Part shown: in pieces, positions 56,449 to 64,000 of the stretch
How the letters are laid out: each line of letters starts with the position of its first letter
Position numbering within the stretch: the stretch's first letter is position 1
Assembly (NCBI GenBank): GCA_965276635.1
Contig: CBDIBC010000005.1
Location: 682,001 to 746,000 of the forward strand
Source: CBDIBC01 sp965276635
Lineage (GTDB): Bacteria > Actinomycetota > Acidimicrobiia > Acidimicrobiales > Palsa-688
Direction of reading: 5' to 3'
Length of the DNA stretch: 64,000 nt
Made by a program: the position numbers and the translations under genes
The notes under the pieces: generated by a model
Database searches by the model: none
Told to the model about the DNA's origin: nothing
The model's input: the letters and a program-made list of their open reading frames with translations, nothing else

Positions 56449-57948
56449 ATGGACTTCGAGGCGTGCGTGCGGGCCGTGCACTCCAAGGACGCTCGCTTCG
56501 ACGGGTGGTTCTACACGGCAGTGACCAGCACCGGGATCTACTGCCGGCCCAGCTGCCCGGTAGTGCCGCCGAAGGTGGTCCACATGCGCTTCTACCCCTC
56601 GGCGGCGGCCGCCCAGGCGGCCGGCTTCCGCGCCTGCAAGCGGTGCCGGCCCGATGCCACGCCAGGGTCACCGCAGTGGGACCAGCGCGCCGATCTGGTG
56701 GCACGAGCCATGCGGCTCATCGCCGACGGTGTGATCGACCGGGACGGGGTGGGCGGTCTGGCCGATCGGCTGGGGTACGGGGTCCGCCAGGTCGAGCGGG
56801 CGCTGACCGCCGAGGTCGGCGCCGGGCCCCTGGCCCTGGCTCGGGCCCAACGGGCACAGACCGCCCGTCTCCTGATCGAGACCACGGCGCTCCCGATGGC
56901 CGACGTGGCCTTCGCCGCCGGCTTCTCGAGCGTCCGCCAGTTCAACGACACCGTCCGCGGCGTCTTCGCCTCCACCCCCAGCGATCTGCGCAACCGGCGG
57001 GGAACCAGGCAGCCCCCTGCTCGCGGCACGGTCAACCTGCGCCTCCCCTACCGGGCCCCGCTGCGCGCCGACAGCCTCTTCGGCCATCTGGCCGCCACCG
57101 CGGTGCCCGGGGTCGAGGAGTGGCGAGCGGGCACCTACCGCCGTACCCTGCGCCTACCGGCCGGGCACGGGATCGTCGGGCTCCGCCCGGCCGACGGGCA
57201 CATGGCCTGCACCCTCTCGCTCAGCGACCACCGCGACCTGGGTGTCGCCGTGGCCCGCTGCCGCCGTCTGCTCGATCTCGACGCCGATCCCGTCGCCGTC
57301 GGCGACGCCCTGTCGGACGATCCCCTCCTGGCCCCCGTCGTGGCCGCTGGTCCGGGCCGACGCGTGCCGCGCACCGTCGACGGCGCCGAGCTCGCCCTCC
57401 GGGCCGTCCTCGGTCAGCAGGTGTCGACGCGCGCAGCTGCGACCCATGCCACCAGGCTGGTGCTGCGCTGCGGCACGCCGGTCGACGACCCCGGCGGCGG
57501 CCTGACCCACCTGTGGCCTTCGCCTGCGGATGTGGCCGCCGTGGATCCGACCACCTTCGCGTTCCCCCAGAGCCGCCGCCGGGCGCTCACCGTCCTGGCC
57601 CAGGGCCTGGCAGACGGCTCGATCGTCGTGGACCCCGGGGCCGACTGGCAACAGGCTCGCGTCGCGCTGCTCGCCGTGCCCGGAATCGGCCCATGGAGCG
57701 TCGAGACCATCGCCATGCGCGGCCTCGGCGACCCCGATGCCCTGCCCGGCGGCGATCTCGGGCTGCGCGCCGCGGCCCAGCGCCTCGGGCTGGCTCCCGG
57801 CCGAGGCCTGCTGGAGACCCGAGCCGAGCGTTGGCGACCATGGCGCTCCTACGCCGTGCAGTACCTGTGGTCCACCCTGGACCACTCCATCAACCGGTTG
57901 CCACCCCCCGACCAGCTATCCGAATCCCCCTTGGAGGACATCGCATGA
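56449..57948 (+). CDS. Ada-AlkA fusion: methylation-sensing regulator with 3-methyladenine glycosylase
   Basis: 499 residues. Ada N-terminal domain with Zn-binding Cys (G-I-Y-C-R-P-S-C-P and R-A-C-K-R-C-R-P), AraC-type HTH (about 85-185; A-F-A-A-G-F-S-S-V-R-Q-F-N), then AlkA glycosylase (about 195-490), with HhH G-I-G-P-W-S-V-E-T and catalytic Asp in G-G-D-L-G-L-R. It senses methylphosphotriesters and removes alkylated bases. The stop overlaps the ogt start (ATGA). The third Ada domain (methyltransferase) is supplied by Ogt. Confidence 0.95.
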   Translation: MDFEACVRAVHSKDARFDGWFYTAVTSTGIYCRPSCPVVPPKVVHMRFYPSAAAAQAAGFRACKRCRPDATPGSPQWDQRADLVARAMRLIADGVIDRDGVGGLADRLGYGVRQVERALTAEVGAGPLALARAQRAQTARLLIETTALPMADVAFAAGFSSVRQFNDTVRGVFASTPSDLRNRRGTRQPPARGTVNLRLPYRAPLRADSLFGHLAATAVPGVEEWRAGTYRRTLRLPAGHGIVGLRPADGHMACTLSLSDHRDLGVAVARCRRLLDLDADPVAVGDALSDDPLLAPVVAAGPGRRVPRTVDGAELALRAVLGQQVSTRAAATHATRLVLRCGTPVDDPGGGLTHLWPSPADVAAVDPTTFAFPQSRRRALTVLAQGLADGSIVVDPGADWQQARVALLAVPGIGPWSVETIAMRGLGDPDALPGGDLGLRAAAQRLGLAPGRGLLETRAERWRPWRSYAVQYLWSTLDHSINRLPPPDQLSESPLEDIA

Positions 57949-58451
57949 CCGCCCTGCAACACGCCCTGGTGGACAGCCCGGTAGGGATCCTCACGCTTAT
58001 CGGCGACGACACGGCCCTCACCGGACTGTGGATGACTGAACAGCGACACCAGCAGAGCGACGCCCCGCCCGGACTGCGTCGAGATGACGCGTTCCCGGCC
58101 GCCCAGGAGCAGCTCACGGCCTACTTCACGGGCCAGCTGACCGAGTTCGACCTCCCCCTGGCCCCGGCCGGCACCGCTTTCCAGCAACAGGTGTGGTCGG
58201 CGCTGCGCACCATCCCCTACGGCCACACGGTCACCTACGGAACGATCGCCGCCGACGTCGGCCAGCCGCACGCCTCGCGTGCCGTCGGGCTGGCCAACGG
58301 TCGCAACCCGATCGGCATCATCGTCCCGTGCCATCGGGTGGTCGGAGCCGACGGCAGGCTGGTCGGGTACGGCGGTGGGCTCCCCCGCAAGCGTTGGCTG
58401 CTCGACCACGAGTCGGGTGTGCGGCAAGGCCGCCTGCCGGTCCAGGCGTGA
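57945..58451 (+). CDS. ogt: Methylated-DNA-protein cysteine methyltransferase
   Basis: 168 residues. Suicide repair of O6-methylguanine. Active site P-C-H-R-V near residue 126 (I-I-V-P-C-H-R-V-V-G), the HTH segment A-S-R-A-V-G-L-A-N-G-R-N-P-I, and T-x-Y-G-T-I-A. Overlaps the Ada-AlkA stop by 4 nt, so one operon for alkylation damage. Confidence 0.96.
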   Translation: MTALQHALVDSPVGILTLIGDDTALTGLWMTEQRHQQSDAPPGLRRDDAFPAAQEQLTAYFTGQLTEFDLPLAPAGTAFQQQVWSALRTIPYGHTVTYGTIAADVGQPHASRAVGLANGRNPIGIIVPCHRVVGADGRLVGYGGGLPRKRWLLDHESGVRQGRLPVQA

Positions 58452-58491
58452 GATGCCGAGCTCGGCGTCCCGCTGCTAGACCGGGGCAGGC

Positions 58492-58875
58492 ATGGTCCGG
58501 TATCTGTCCGCCGCCTGGTTCGATCTGGTCGAGACGATCGGTCCACGCGCCGAGCAGGACCCGTCTTTGGTGCTCCAGCAGGTCGTGACCGACGGCCCCG
58601 ACGGCCACGTCCGCTACCAGGTGCTGATCACCGACACGGGCGCTACGCTGCGGGCGGGTGACAGCGCCGAGGCGGACATGACGTTCACGAGCGACTACGC
58701 GACAGCAGCAGCGATCGCACAGGGACGTGAGTCGGTGCAACACGCGATGATGGACGGTCGGATTCGCGTCGGCGGCGATCCGAGCCGATTGGCCGACCAC
58801 CCTGACCGACTGGACACCGCAGACGCGGTCCCCGAAGCGGTACGGGCCCAGACCACCTACGGCTCCGATGCCTGA
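58492..58875 (+). CDS. SCP2-like sterol-carrier domain protein
   Basis: 127 residues. Residues about 15-115 resemble the SCP2/alkyl-sulfatase C-terminal fold (V-R-Y-Q-V-L-I-T-D, A-D-M-T-F-T-S-D-Y-A-T-A-A-A-I-A-Q-G, G-R-I-R-V-G-G-D-P). Such domains bind lipids. Gene overlap of 8 nt with the next gene supports an operon. Function unknown. Confidence 0.75.
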   Translation: MVRYLSAAWFDLVETIGPRAEQDPSLVLQQVVTDGPDGHVRYQVLITDTGATLRAGDSAEADMTFTSDYATAAAIAQGRESVQHAMMDGRIRVGGDPSRLADHPDRLDTADAVPEAVRAQTTYGSDA

Positions 58876-59788
58876 GCCCGGCGGCAGACGTGATGGCACC
58901 GCCGGGTGGTACCAGGACCCCGACGACCCCGCTCGCCTGCGGCACTGGGGTGGCCAGGACTGGACCGGTCGGTCGCGGTCATGGCCGGGATGGGCCATCG
59001 CCGCAGAGGACTTCGTGGCCGAGCGCCCGGGAGTCGGGGCCGGACCCATGCTGGAGGGGCCGGTCCGACCGACGCCGCTCAGCGCGGCCAGCCGCACCAC
59101 CCGACGCCGCGACAGCCCGCAGGTCGCCTCGACCCGCACCCGGACGGACGCGGCCCGACCGACCGGGCCGGCCCGATCACTCGTGGCCGCCACCGGACCC
59201 ACGGCCGCCCGGCGAGGGCCGCCCATGGCGCCCACCCCTCGCCGACCGCTCCTGGCGTTGGCGGCGATCGTCGGCGTGGCCGTCCTCTTCCTGGCCTTCA
59301 CGGTCGGTGTGTCTCGTCGACCGGCGCCCTTCGTGCCCGTCACCGCCGACGCCACCTTCCTCAGCCAGGCCAATGCCACCTGCAGCGCCGGCCTCCAGGC
59401 CGCTCGCGGTGCCATACCAACGGTCACGGCCGCGTCGGCGACCCCGGCGACGATCGAGGCGGAGGCGAACCTGGTCACGGCCGTGGCCGACCAGCTCGCG
59501 GCCGTCCCGACCACCCCGGCGGCCAGTCCCCCCATCCTCACCTGGCTGAGCGGATGGCGTGCCTACTCGACCGACCGCCTGCAGCTCGCCGCCTATCTCC
59601 GGGCCCATCCACGGCCAGTCACCGCCGCCAGCGCCAGCCGCCCGGCCGACCTCCCCTCCACTGTGCGCCAGCTGGACAGGTCTGCCGCGGCCGAGGCCAG
59701 TCGGGCGGACCGCTTCGCCGCGGCCAACGGCCTCGATTCGTGCACCCTGCAGCCCCAGGCATCGCCGGCGCTCACGCCCATCCCCTGA
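58868..59788 (+). CDS. DUF2510-domain membrane protein
   Basis: 306 residues. N-terminal DUF2510 (G-W-Y-Q-D-P and R-L-R-H-W-G-G-Q-D-W-T, residues about 13-37). A basic linker with Thr/Ala/Arg, then a membrane helix (about 127-150) and an extracytoplasmic helical domain (about 155-300). DUF2510 is common at the N-terminus of actinobacterial membrane proteins. Overlaps the SCP2-like gene. Function unknown. Confidence 0.82.
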   Translation: MPEPGGRRDGTAGWYQDPDDPARLRHWGGQDWTGRSRSWPGWAIAAEDFVAERPGVGAGPMLEGPVRPTPLSAASRTTRRRDSPQVASTRTRTDAARPTGPARSLVAATGPTAARRGPPMAPTPRRPLLALAAIVGVAVLFLAFTVGVSRRPAPFVPVTADATFLSQANATCSAGLQAARGAIPTVTAASATPATIEAEANLVTAVADQLAAVPTTPAASPPILTWLSGWRAYSTDRLQLAAYLRAHPRPVTAASASRPADLPSTVRQLDRSAAAEASRADRFAAANGLDSCTLQPQASPALTPIP

Positions 59789-59813
59789 TCGCGCCGGCTG
59801 ATGCATCGGCGCG

Positions 59814-60431
59814 TCAGTCGACGTCGAAGCTGCCACCCGCACGCCAGTAGAAACCGTGCCGACGTTCCAGGAAGCCATCGTCGACCAAGTGCCGGCGGAG
59901 GGCGGCGTAGTCCGGATGCAGAGTGCCGATGATCCGGTTTACATGCGGCTCGGGATAGACCGTGCCCGGCTCGAACTGCTGAGCGACGAAATCGAGCACC
60001 ACCCGTCGCTTGGCCTGCTGGGTCGGGATCGATCGCAGCCTGCCGTCGTCCCAGAACCCGCGCAGGACGGCAGCCTGCTGCTCCGTCGCTCCCATGTCGA
60101 CGGGGTCCGCCGGCACATGCATGCGGGCCGCCCGGCGAGCGGCGACGGCGAACACCTCGGCGCCGGCCACGACCGGCCCGGCCTGCTGGCCAGCGTCGGG
60201 CCCGGCACCGGCCGGGGGCCCGGCGGCCGACAGGAGCCCGGCGGCCGCCAGCCGGTCCAGTGCGCGCTCGGCGGCGCGGACGCTGACGCCCGCCGCGCTG
60301 GCCACCTCCGCCACCGAGCCGTCGGTCAGCACGGCCGCGGCGAACACCCGCAGGCGGGTCTCGGACGCCAGCGCGCCGAGGATCCGGCCCGGGTGGAGAT
60401 CGCCGGCCGCGGGACTGGCGGGAGGGGACAC
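59814..60431 (-). CDS. ArsR-like HTH with DUF2087 domain
   Basis: 205 residues from GTG 60431; ATG 60434 is one codon upstream. wHTH about 17-75 (R-I-L-G-A-L-A-S-E-T-R-L-R-V-F; A-A-G-V-S-V-R-A-A-E-R-A-L-D-R-L). DUF2087 about 120-200 (L-R-S-I-P-T-Q-Q-A-K-R-R-V-V-L-D-F-V-A; Y-A-A-L-R-R-H-L-V-D-D-G-F-L-E-R; F-Y-W). Probably a DNA-binding regulator. TAGCGT at 60438-60443 is 6 nt before this GTG. Confidence 0.88.
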   Translation of the reverse strand: MSPPASPAAGDLHPGRILGALASETRLRVFAAAVLTDGSVAEVASAAGVSVRAAERALDRLAAAGLLSAAGPPAGAGPDAGQQAGPVVAGAEVFAVAARRAARMHVPADPVDMGATEQQAAVLRGFWDDGRLRSIPTQQAKRRVVLDFVAQQFEPGTVYPEPHVNRIIGTLHPDYAALRRHLVDDGFLERRHGFYWRAGGSFDVD

Positions 60432-60437
60432 CATCCC

Positions 60438-60443
60438 ACGCTA
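60438..60443 (-). promoter_or_regulatory. Leaderless -10 element of the DUF2087 gene
   Basis: TAGCGT on the minus strand, 6 nt before GTG 60431 and 3 nt before ATG 60434; favours the GTG. Confidence 0.5.
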
Positions 60444-60463
60444 CGTCCGTGCGGAAGGAGCGA

Positions 60464-60469
60464 TAGGGT
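60464..60469 (+). promoter_or_regulatory. -10 element of the 73-residue gene
   Basis: TAGGGT, about 32 nt before GTG 60501; a leader with GGGGAGG (60486-60492). Confidence 0.45.
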
Positions 60470-60500
60470 CCAACCCGACCACCACGGGGAGGTACATCAG

Positions 60501-60722
60501 GTGATGCTGTCGGATGTGATCGACGACCAGTTCTTGGCCCGCTACCGCGCCCTGCTCGATGCCGAGGACGCCGCGTTCGACGAGCTCGAGCATGCGTTCG
60601 AGGACGGCGATCGGGCGCACTTCGACAACGATCTGACCGAGTGGCGAGCCGCCGTCGAACGCAAGCTCTGCTATCTGCACCGCATCGGCGTGGTGCAGCC
60701 GCCCAGCATCATCGGCTGCTGA
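60501..60722 (+). CDS. Small acidic protein of unknown function
   Basis: 73 residues from GTG 60501, Shine-Dalgarno GGGGAGG 8 nt upstream; ATG 60504 is an alternative. Helical and charged: Y-R-A-L-L-D-A-E-D-A-A-F-D-E-L-E-H-A-F-E, then E-W-R-A-A-V-E-R-K-L. No domain recognised. Promoter and SD support make it likely real. It is divergent from the DUF2087 gene. Confidence 0.62.
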   Translation: MMLSDVIDDQFLARYRALLDAEDAAFDELEHAFEDGDRAHFDNDLTEWRAAVERKLCYLHRIGVVQPPSIIGC

Positions 60723-60777
60723 GGTACCGCCATCAGATAGCGGTCGGGAGCGATAACGGTCGGGAGACGGTGACGGG

Positions 60778-61770
60778 TCAGGAGATGAGGCCCAGCTCCC
60801 GCACCGCGTCGCGCTCTTCCCCCAGCTCCGCGACCGACGCGTCCACCCGCTGGCGGGAGAAGTCGTCGAGGTCAAGCCCACCGACGATCGAGTAGACCCC
60901 ACCGGCGGTGGTCACCGGGAACGACGATATGAGGCCCTCGGCCACCCCGTAGGACCCATCCGACGGCACGGCCATGGAGACCCAGTCGCCGGCGGCGGTG
61001 CCGGCCACCCAGTCCCGGACGTGGTCGACGGCCGCGTTGGCTGCCGAGGCCGCCGACGAAGCCCCGCGCGCCTCGATGATAGCGGCGCCCCGCTTCTGCA
61101 CCGTCGGGATGAAGTCGCCTTCGATCCACGCCTGGTCGCCGATGAGCTCCACCGCCGGCTTCCCGGCGATCTCGGCGTGGAACACGTCGGGGTACTGGGT
61201 GGCCGAGTGGTTCCCCCAGATCGTCATGTGGGTGATGTCGGCAACCGGCTGGGCGGACCGGGCCGCCAACTGCCCGAGAGCACGGTTGTGGTCGAGGCGA
61301 GTCATGGCCGTGAAGCGCTCCGCCGGGATGTTCGCAGCCGAGCTCTGGGCGATGAGCGCGTTGGTGTTCGCCGGGTTGCCGACCACCAGAACCCTGATGT
61401 CCGACGCCGCGTTGTCGGACAGCGCCTTACCTTGCACGGTGAAGATGGCCCCGTTGGCCTCGAGGAGGTCCTTGCGCTCCATCCCCTTGGTGCGGGGCCG
61501 GGACCCGACGAGGAGGGCGATGTTGGCGTCGCCGAATGCTTCGTTCGGGTCGTCGCTGGTGGTGACCCCGGCGACGAGCGGGAACGCGCAGTCGTCGAGC
61601 TCCATGACCACACCGCGGAGGGCACCGAGCGCCGGGGGGATCTCCAGGAGCTGCAGGATGACGGGCTGGTCGGAGCCGAGCAGCTGCCCGCTGGCGATGC
61701 GGAACAGCAGGCTGTAGCCAATCTGACCAGCGGCGCCGGTGACGGCAACTCGAACGGGTGATGCGGGCAT
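60778..61770 (-). CDS. mdh: Malate dehydrogenase
   Basis: 330 residues from ATG 61770 with SD GGAGG. NAD site T-G-A-A-G-Q-I-G-Y-S-L-L; E-I-P near 45; catalytic D-H-N-R in T-R-L-D-H-N-R-A; and the active-site His in W-G-N-H-S-A. Substrate loop R in G-S-R-P-R-T. Oxidises malate to oxaloacetate. TAACCT at 61809-61814 may be its -10. icd lies upstream on the same strand, so a TCA operon is likely but not proven (93-bp gap). Confidence 0.96.
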   Translation of the reverse strand: MPASPVRVAVTGAAGQIGYSLLFRIASGQLLGSDQPVILQLLEIPPALGALRGVVMELDDCAFPLVAGVTTSDDPNEAFGDANIALLVGSRPRTKGMERKDLLEANGAIFTVQGKALSDNAASDIRVLVVGNPANTNALIAQSSAANIPAERFTAMTRLDHNRALGQLAARSAQPVADITHMTIWGNHSATQYPDVFHAEIAGKPAVELIGDQAWIEGDFIPTVQKRGAAIIEARGASSAASAANAAVDHVRDWVAGTAAGDWVSMAVPSDGSYGVAEGLISSFPVTTAGGVYSIVGGLDLDDFSRQRVDASVAELGEERDAVRELGLIS

Positions 61771-61808
61771 GCGGGGGGCCTCCACAAGAAGCGAGATGGG
61801 CGGAGTGG

Positions 61809-61814
61809 AGGTTA
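61809..61814 (-). promoter_or_regulatory. -10 element upstream of mdh
   Basis: TAACCT on the minus strand, 38 nt before ATG 61770, with the GGAGG Shine-Dalgarno downstream; gives a short leader. Confidence 0.4.
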
Positions 61815-61863
61815 GGTCCCGCACGCCCCTCGCAGCCAACAGGTGGGCGGCGGGATGGTGGCG

Positions 61864-63060
<1,197 letters not shown>

Positions 63061-63066
63061 GCCCCG

Positions 63067-63072
63067 ATCCTA
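63067..63072 (-). promoter_or_regulatory. Leaderless -10 element of icd
   Basis: TAGGAT on the minus strand, 6 nt before ATG 63060; 12 bp from the divergent -10 at 63085-63090. Confidence 0.6.
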
Positions 63073-63084
63073 CCGGCGGCCGCG

Positions 63085-63090
63085 TAGGGT
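63085..63090 (+). promoter_or_regulatory. Leaderless -10 element of the 63097 gene
   Basis: TAGGGT, 6 nt before GTG 63097. Confidence 0.55.
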
Positions 63091-63096
63091 CGGACC

Positions 63097-63834
63097 GTGC
63101 GACACCTGCCGGACCCGCTGGCCAAGCTGCCCGACGGCGTCCGCACCGTCGTCCGCGACGAAGCCCAGCTCGTCGGCCAGGAGCTGAAGGCCGTCCGGCG
63201 CCCTCGAGACGTGCGCCGCATCCTGAAGGACCCCGGCACCCTGCACCGCATGTCGGAGCCCCTGGAGCCGGCGCTCGACCGGATCGCCACCGTCGTCGCT
63301 CGCGGCACCGTGCCCCTGCCGCCGAAGGTGGCCACGGGCCTGGTGGCCGCCACCGGCCTGGCTGGTGCCGGCGTGGGCTCGGCGCTGCAGCTGTTCGCCC
63401 TGCTCGGAGTGGAGGCGCCCCCCGTCGCCCTGACCGCCGCCGGCGCCTCCGGGGTGGTCGCCGTGGCCGCCGAGCTGGTCGAGTTCTACGTGGTCGCCTG
63501 CGTCGTCCGCGACGGACTGCGCGCCGCCGGGCTCGACGAGCCCGCACTGTTCCGCCAGGCGCTCGTCGACGCCTACCTGGGTGACGACGACGGGGGGGCG
63601 CCGACCGACGCCGCTCGCCACAGCTGGTCACGCCGGATGGCGAGAGCGGTGTTCCGCCGGGCGTTGCCCCGCATGGCCCCCGTGATCGGCGTGCCCATCG
63701 CCGCCCGCTCGTCGGTGCGGGACCTGCGTCGAGCCCGGGCGGTGGTGGCCCGGATGACCAAGGCGGCCCAAACGACCCAGATCACCGGGCCGGCCCAGAT
63801 CACCGGGGCAGCCCAGATCACCGGTCCGGGCTAG
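63097..63834 (+). CDS. Membrane-associated protein of unknown function
   Basis: 245 residues, GTG start. Basic helical N-terminus, then hydrophobic Ala/Val/Gly stretches (about 76-135: V-A-T-G-L-V-A-A-T-G-L-A-G-A-G and V-A-L-T-A-A-G-A-S-G-V-V-A-V-A). C-terminus ends in three A-Q-I-T-G repeats encoded by 18-bp units. The stop (CTAG) is shared with the convergent nitronate monooxygenase end. Not recognised. Confidence 0.65.
   Translation: MRHLPDPLAKLPDGVRTVVRDEAQLVGQELKAVRRPRDVRRILKDPGTLHRMSEPLEPALDRIATVVARGTVPLPPKVATGLVAATGLAGAGVGSALQLFALLGVEAPPVALTAAGASGVVAVAAELVEFYVVACVVRDGLRAAGLDEPALFRQALVDAYLGDDDGGAPTDAARHSWSRRMARAVFRRALPRMAPVIGVPIAARSSVRDLRRARAVVARMTKAAQTTQITGPAQITGAAQITGPG
63779..63832. 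repeat. 18-bp direct repeats at the 3' end of the 63097 gene
   Basis: Three copies of a unit around CCCAGATCACCGG encode Q-I-T-G-x-A. Confidence 0.8.
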
Positions 63835-64000
63835 GGGTCGAGCAGGCCGCCAAGTCGCTCGGCGGCGTCGGCGAAATCCTCCATGAAGCCCTGGACGACC
63901 CGGGCCGCCGGCGCCACGCCGTCCATCAGCCCGACGCCCTGGCCGACCCAGTAGGTGGCCAGCTCCCTGGCTCCGGGGTGGCCGGAGCTGGCCAGCTGGT
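63831..64000 (-). CDS. Nitronate monooxygenase-like protein (partial, C-terminus only)
   Basis: The last 56 residues are readable on the minus strand. A-T-Y-W-V-G-Q-G-V-G-L-M-D and V-V-Q-G-F-M-E-D-F-A-D-A-A-E-R-L match the C-terminus of the NPD/NMO flavoprotein family. The catalytic part lies outside the window. Stop overlaps the convergent gene through CTAG. Confidence 0.65.
   Translation of the reverse strand, partial: QLASSGHPGARELATYWVGQGVGLMDGVAPAARVVQGFMEDFADAAERLGGLLDP

Overview
The window is high-GC actinobacterial chromosome. Two WhiB regulators, an actinobacterial class-E-type sortase, a SenX3/RegX3-type system, a DUF2510 protein and a UPF0182 membrane protein all point to Actinobacteria. 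The gene mix, with an orphan mreB and no mycolate or Streptomyces-specific genes, would fit an Acidimicrobiia-like lineage; that placement is an inference. No rRNA, tRNA, insertion sequence, prophage or CRISPR array was found.

Layout. 0-4.4 kb: partial SRPBCC protein, aldo/keto reductase, enoyl-CoA hydratase, trehalose-6-phosphate synthase, and an AlkB dioxygenase behind a LexA-type SOS box. 4.4-15.7 kb: UPF0182 protein, a DivIVA-domain protein ending in a phage-head-type Cys/His module, a large sensor kinase, a PDZ-Lon membrane protease with an isochorismatase-like N-terminus, and a HEAT-repeat protein with an in-frame minisatellite. 15.8-24.5 kb: moaE-mreB operon, an HtrA-like protein lacking its catalytic triad, SDR, DUF2342, phosphoesterase, MFS transporter, and a disordered protein carrying a long palindrome. 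24.5-35.6 kb: a phosphate/polyphosphate region (response regulator and kinase, pstB, pstSCA with a PHO box, SixA, sortase, NUDIX-VOC fusion, ppk). 35.7-40.8 kb: leuA with a leucine attenuator, two AIM24 paralogues, whiB and tatA. 40.9-45.6 kb: formiminotransferase, a second whiB, macrodomain, AbiEi/DUF559 protein with an AT-rich inverted repeat, and two TrkA proteins. 45.7-55 kb: VWA and MoxR-type AAA+ proteins flanking a lipoprotein and an Nei glycosylase, then an ECF-like sigma with a membrane-anchored tail and a GH2 enzyme. 55-64 kb: low-complexity protein, Ada-AlkA and Ogt alkylation repair pair, small proteins, malate and isocitrate dehydrogenases, and a partial nitronate monooxygenase.

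Several systems fit together: phosphate sensing, uptake and polyP storage; DNA damage repair (AlkB, Ada-AlkA, Ogt, Nei); and a TCA pair (mdh, icd). A window-wide signal is a TANNNT -10 element 6-8 nt upstream of many start codons, indicating frequent leaderless transcripts. I used it to choose starts. The strongest regulatory finding is the leuA attenuator, whose leader peptide (four Leu codons) itself appears leaderless. The most unusual proteins are the DivIVA/phage-head-module fusion, the catalytically dead HtrA, the isochorismatase-PDZ-Lon fusion and the NUDIX-glyoxalase fusion next to ppk.
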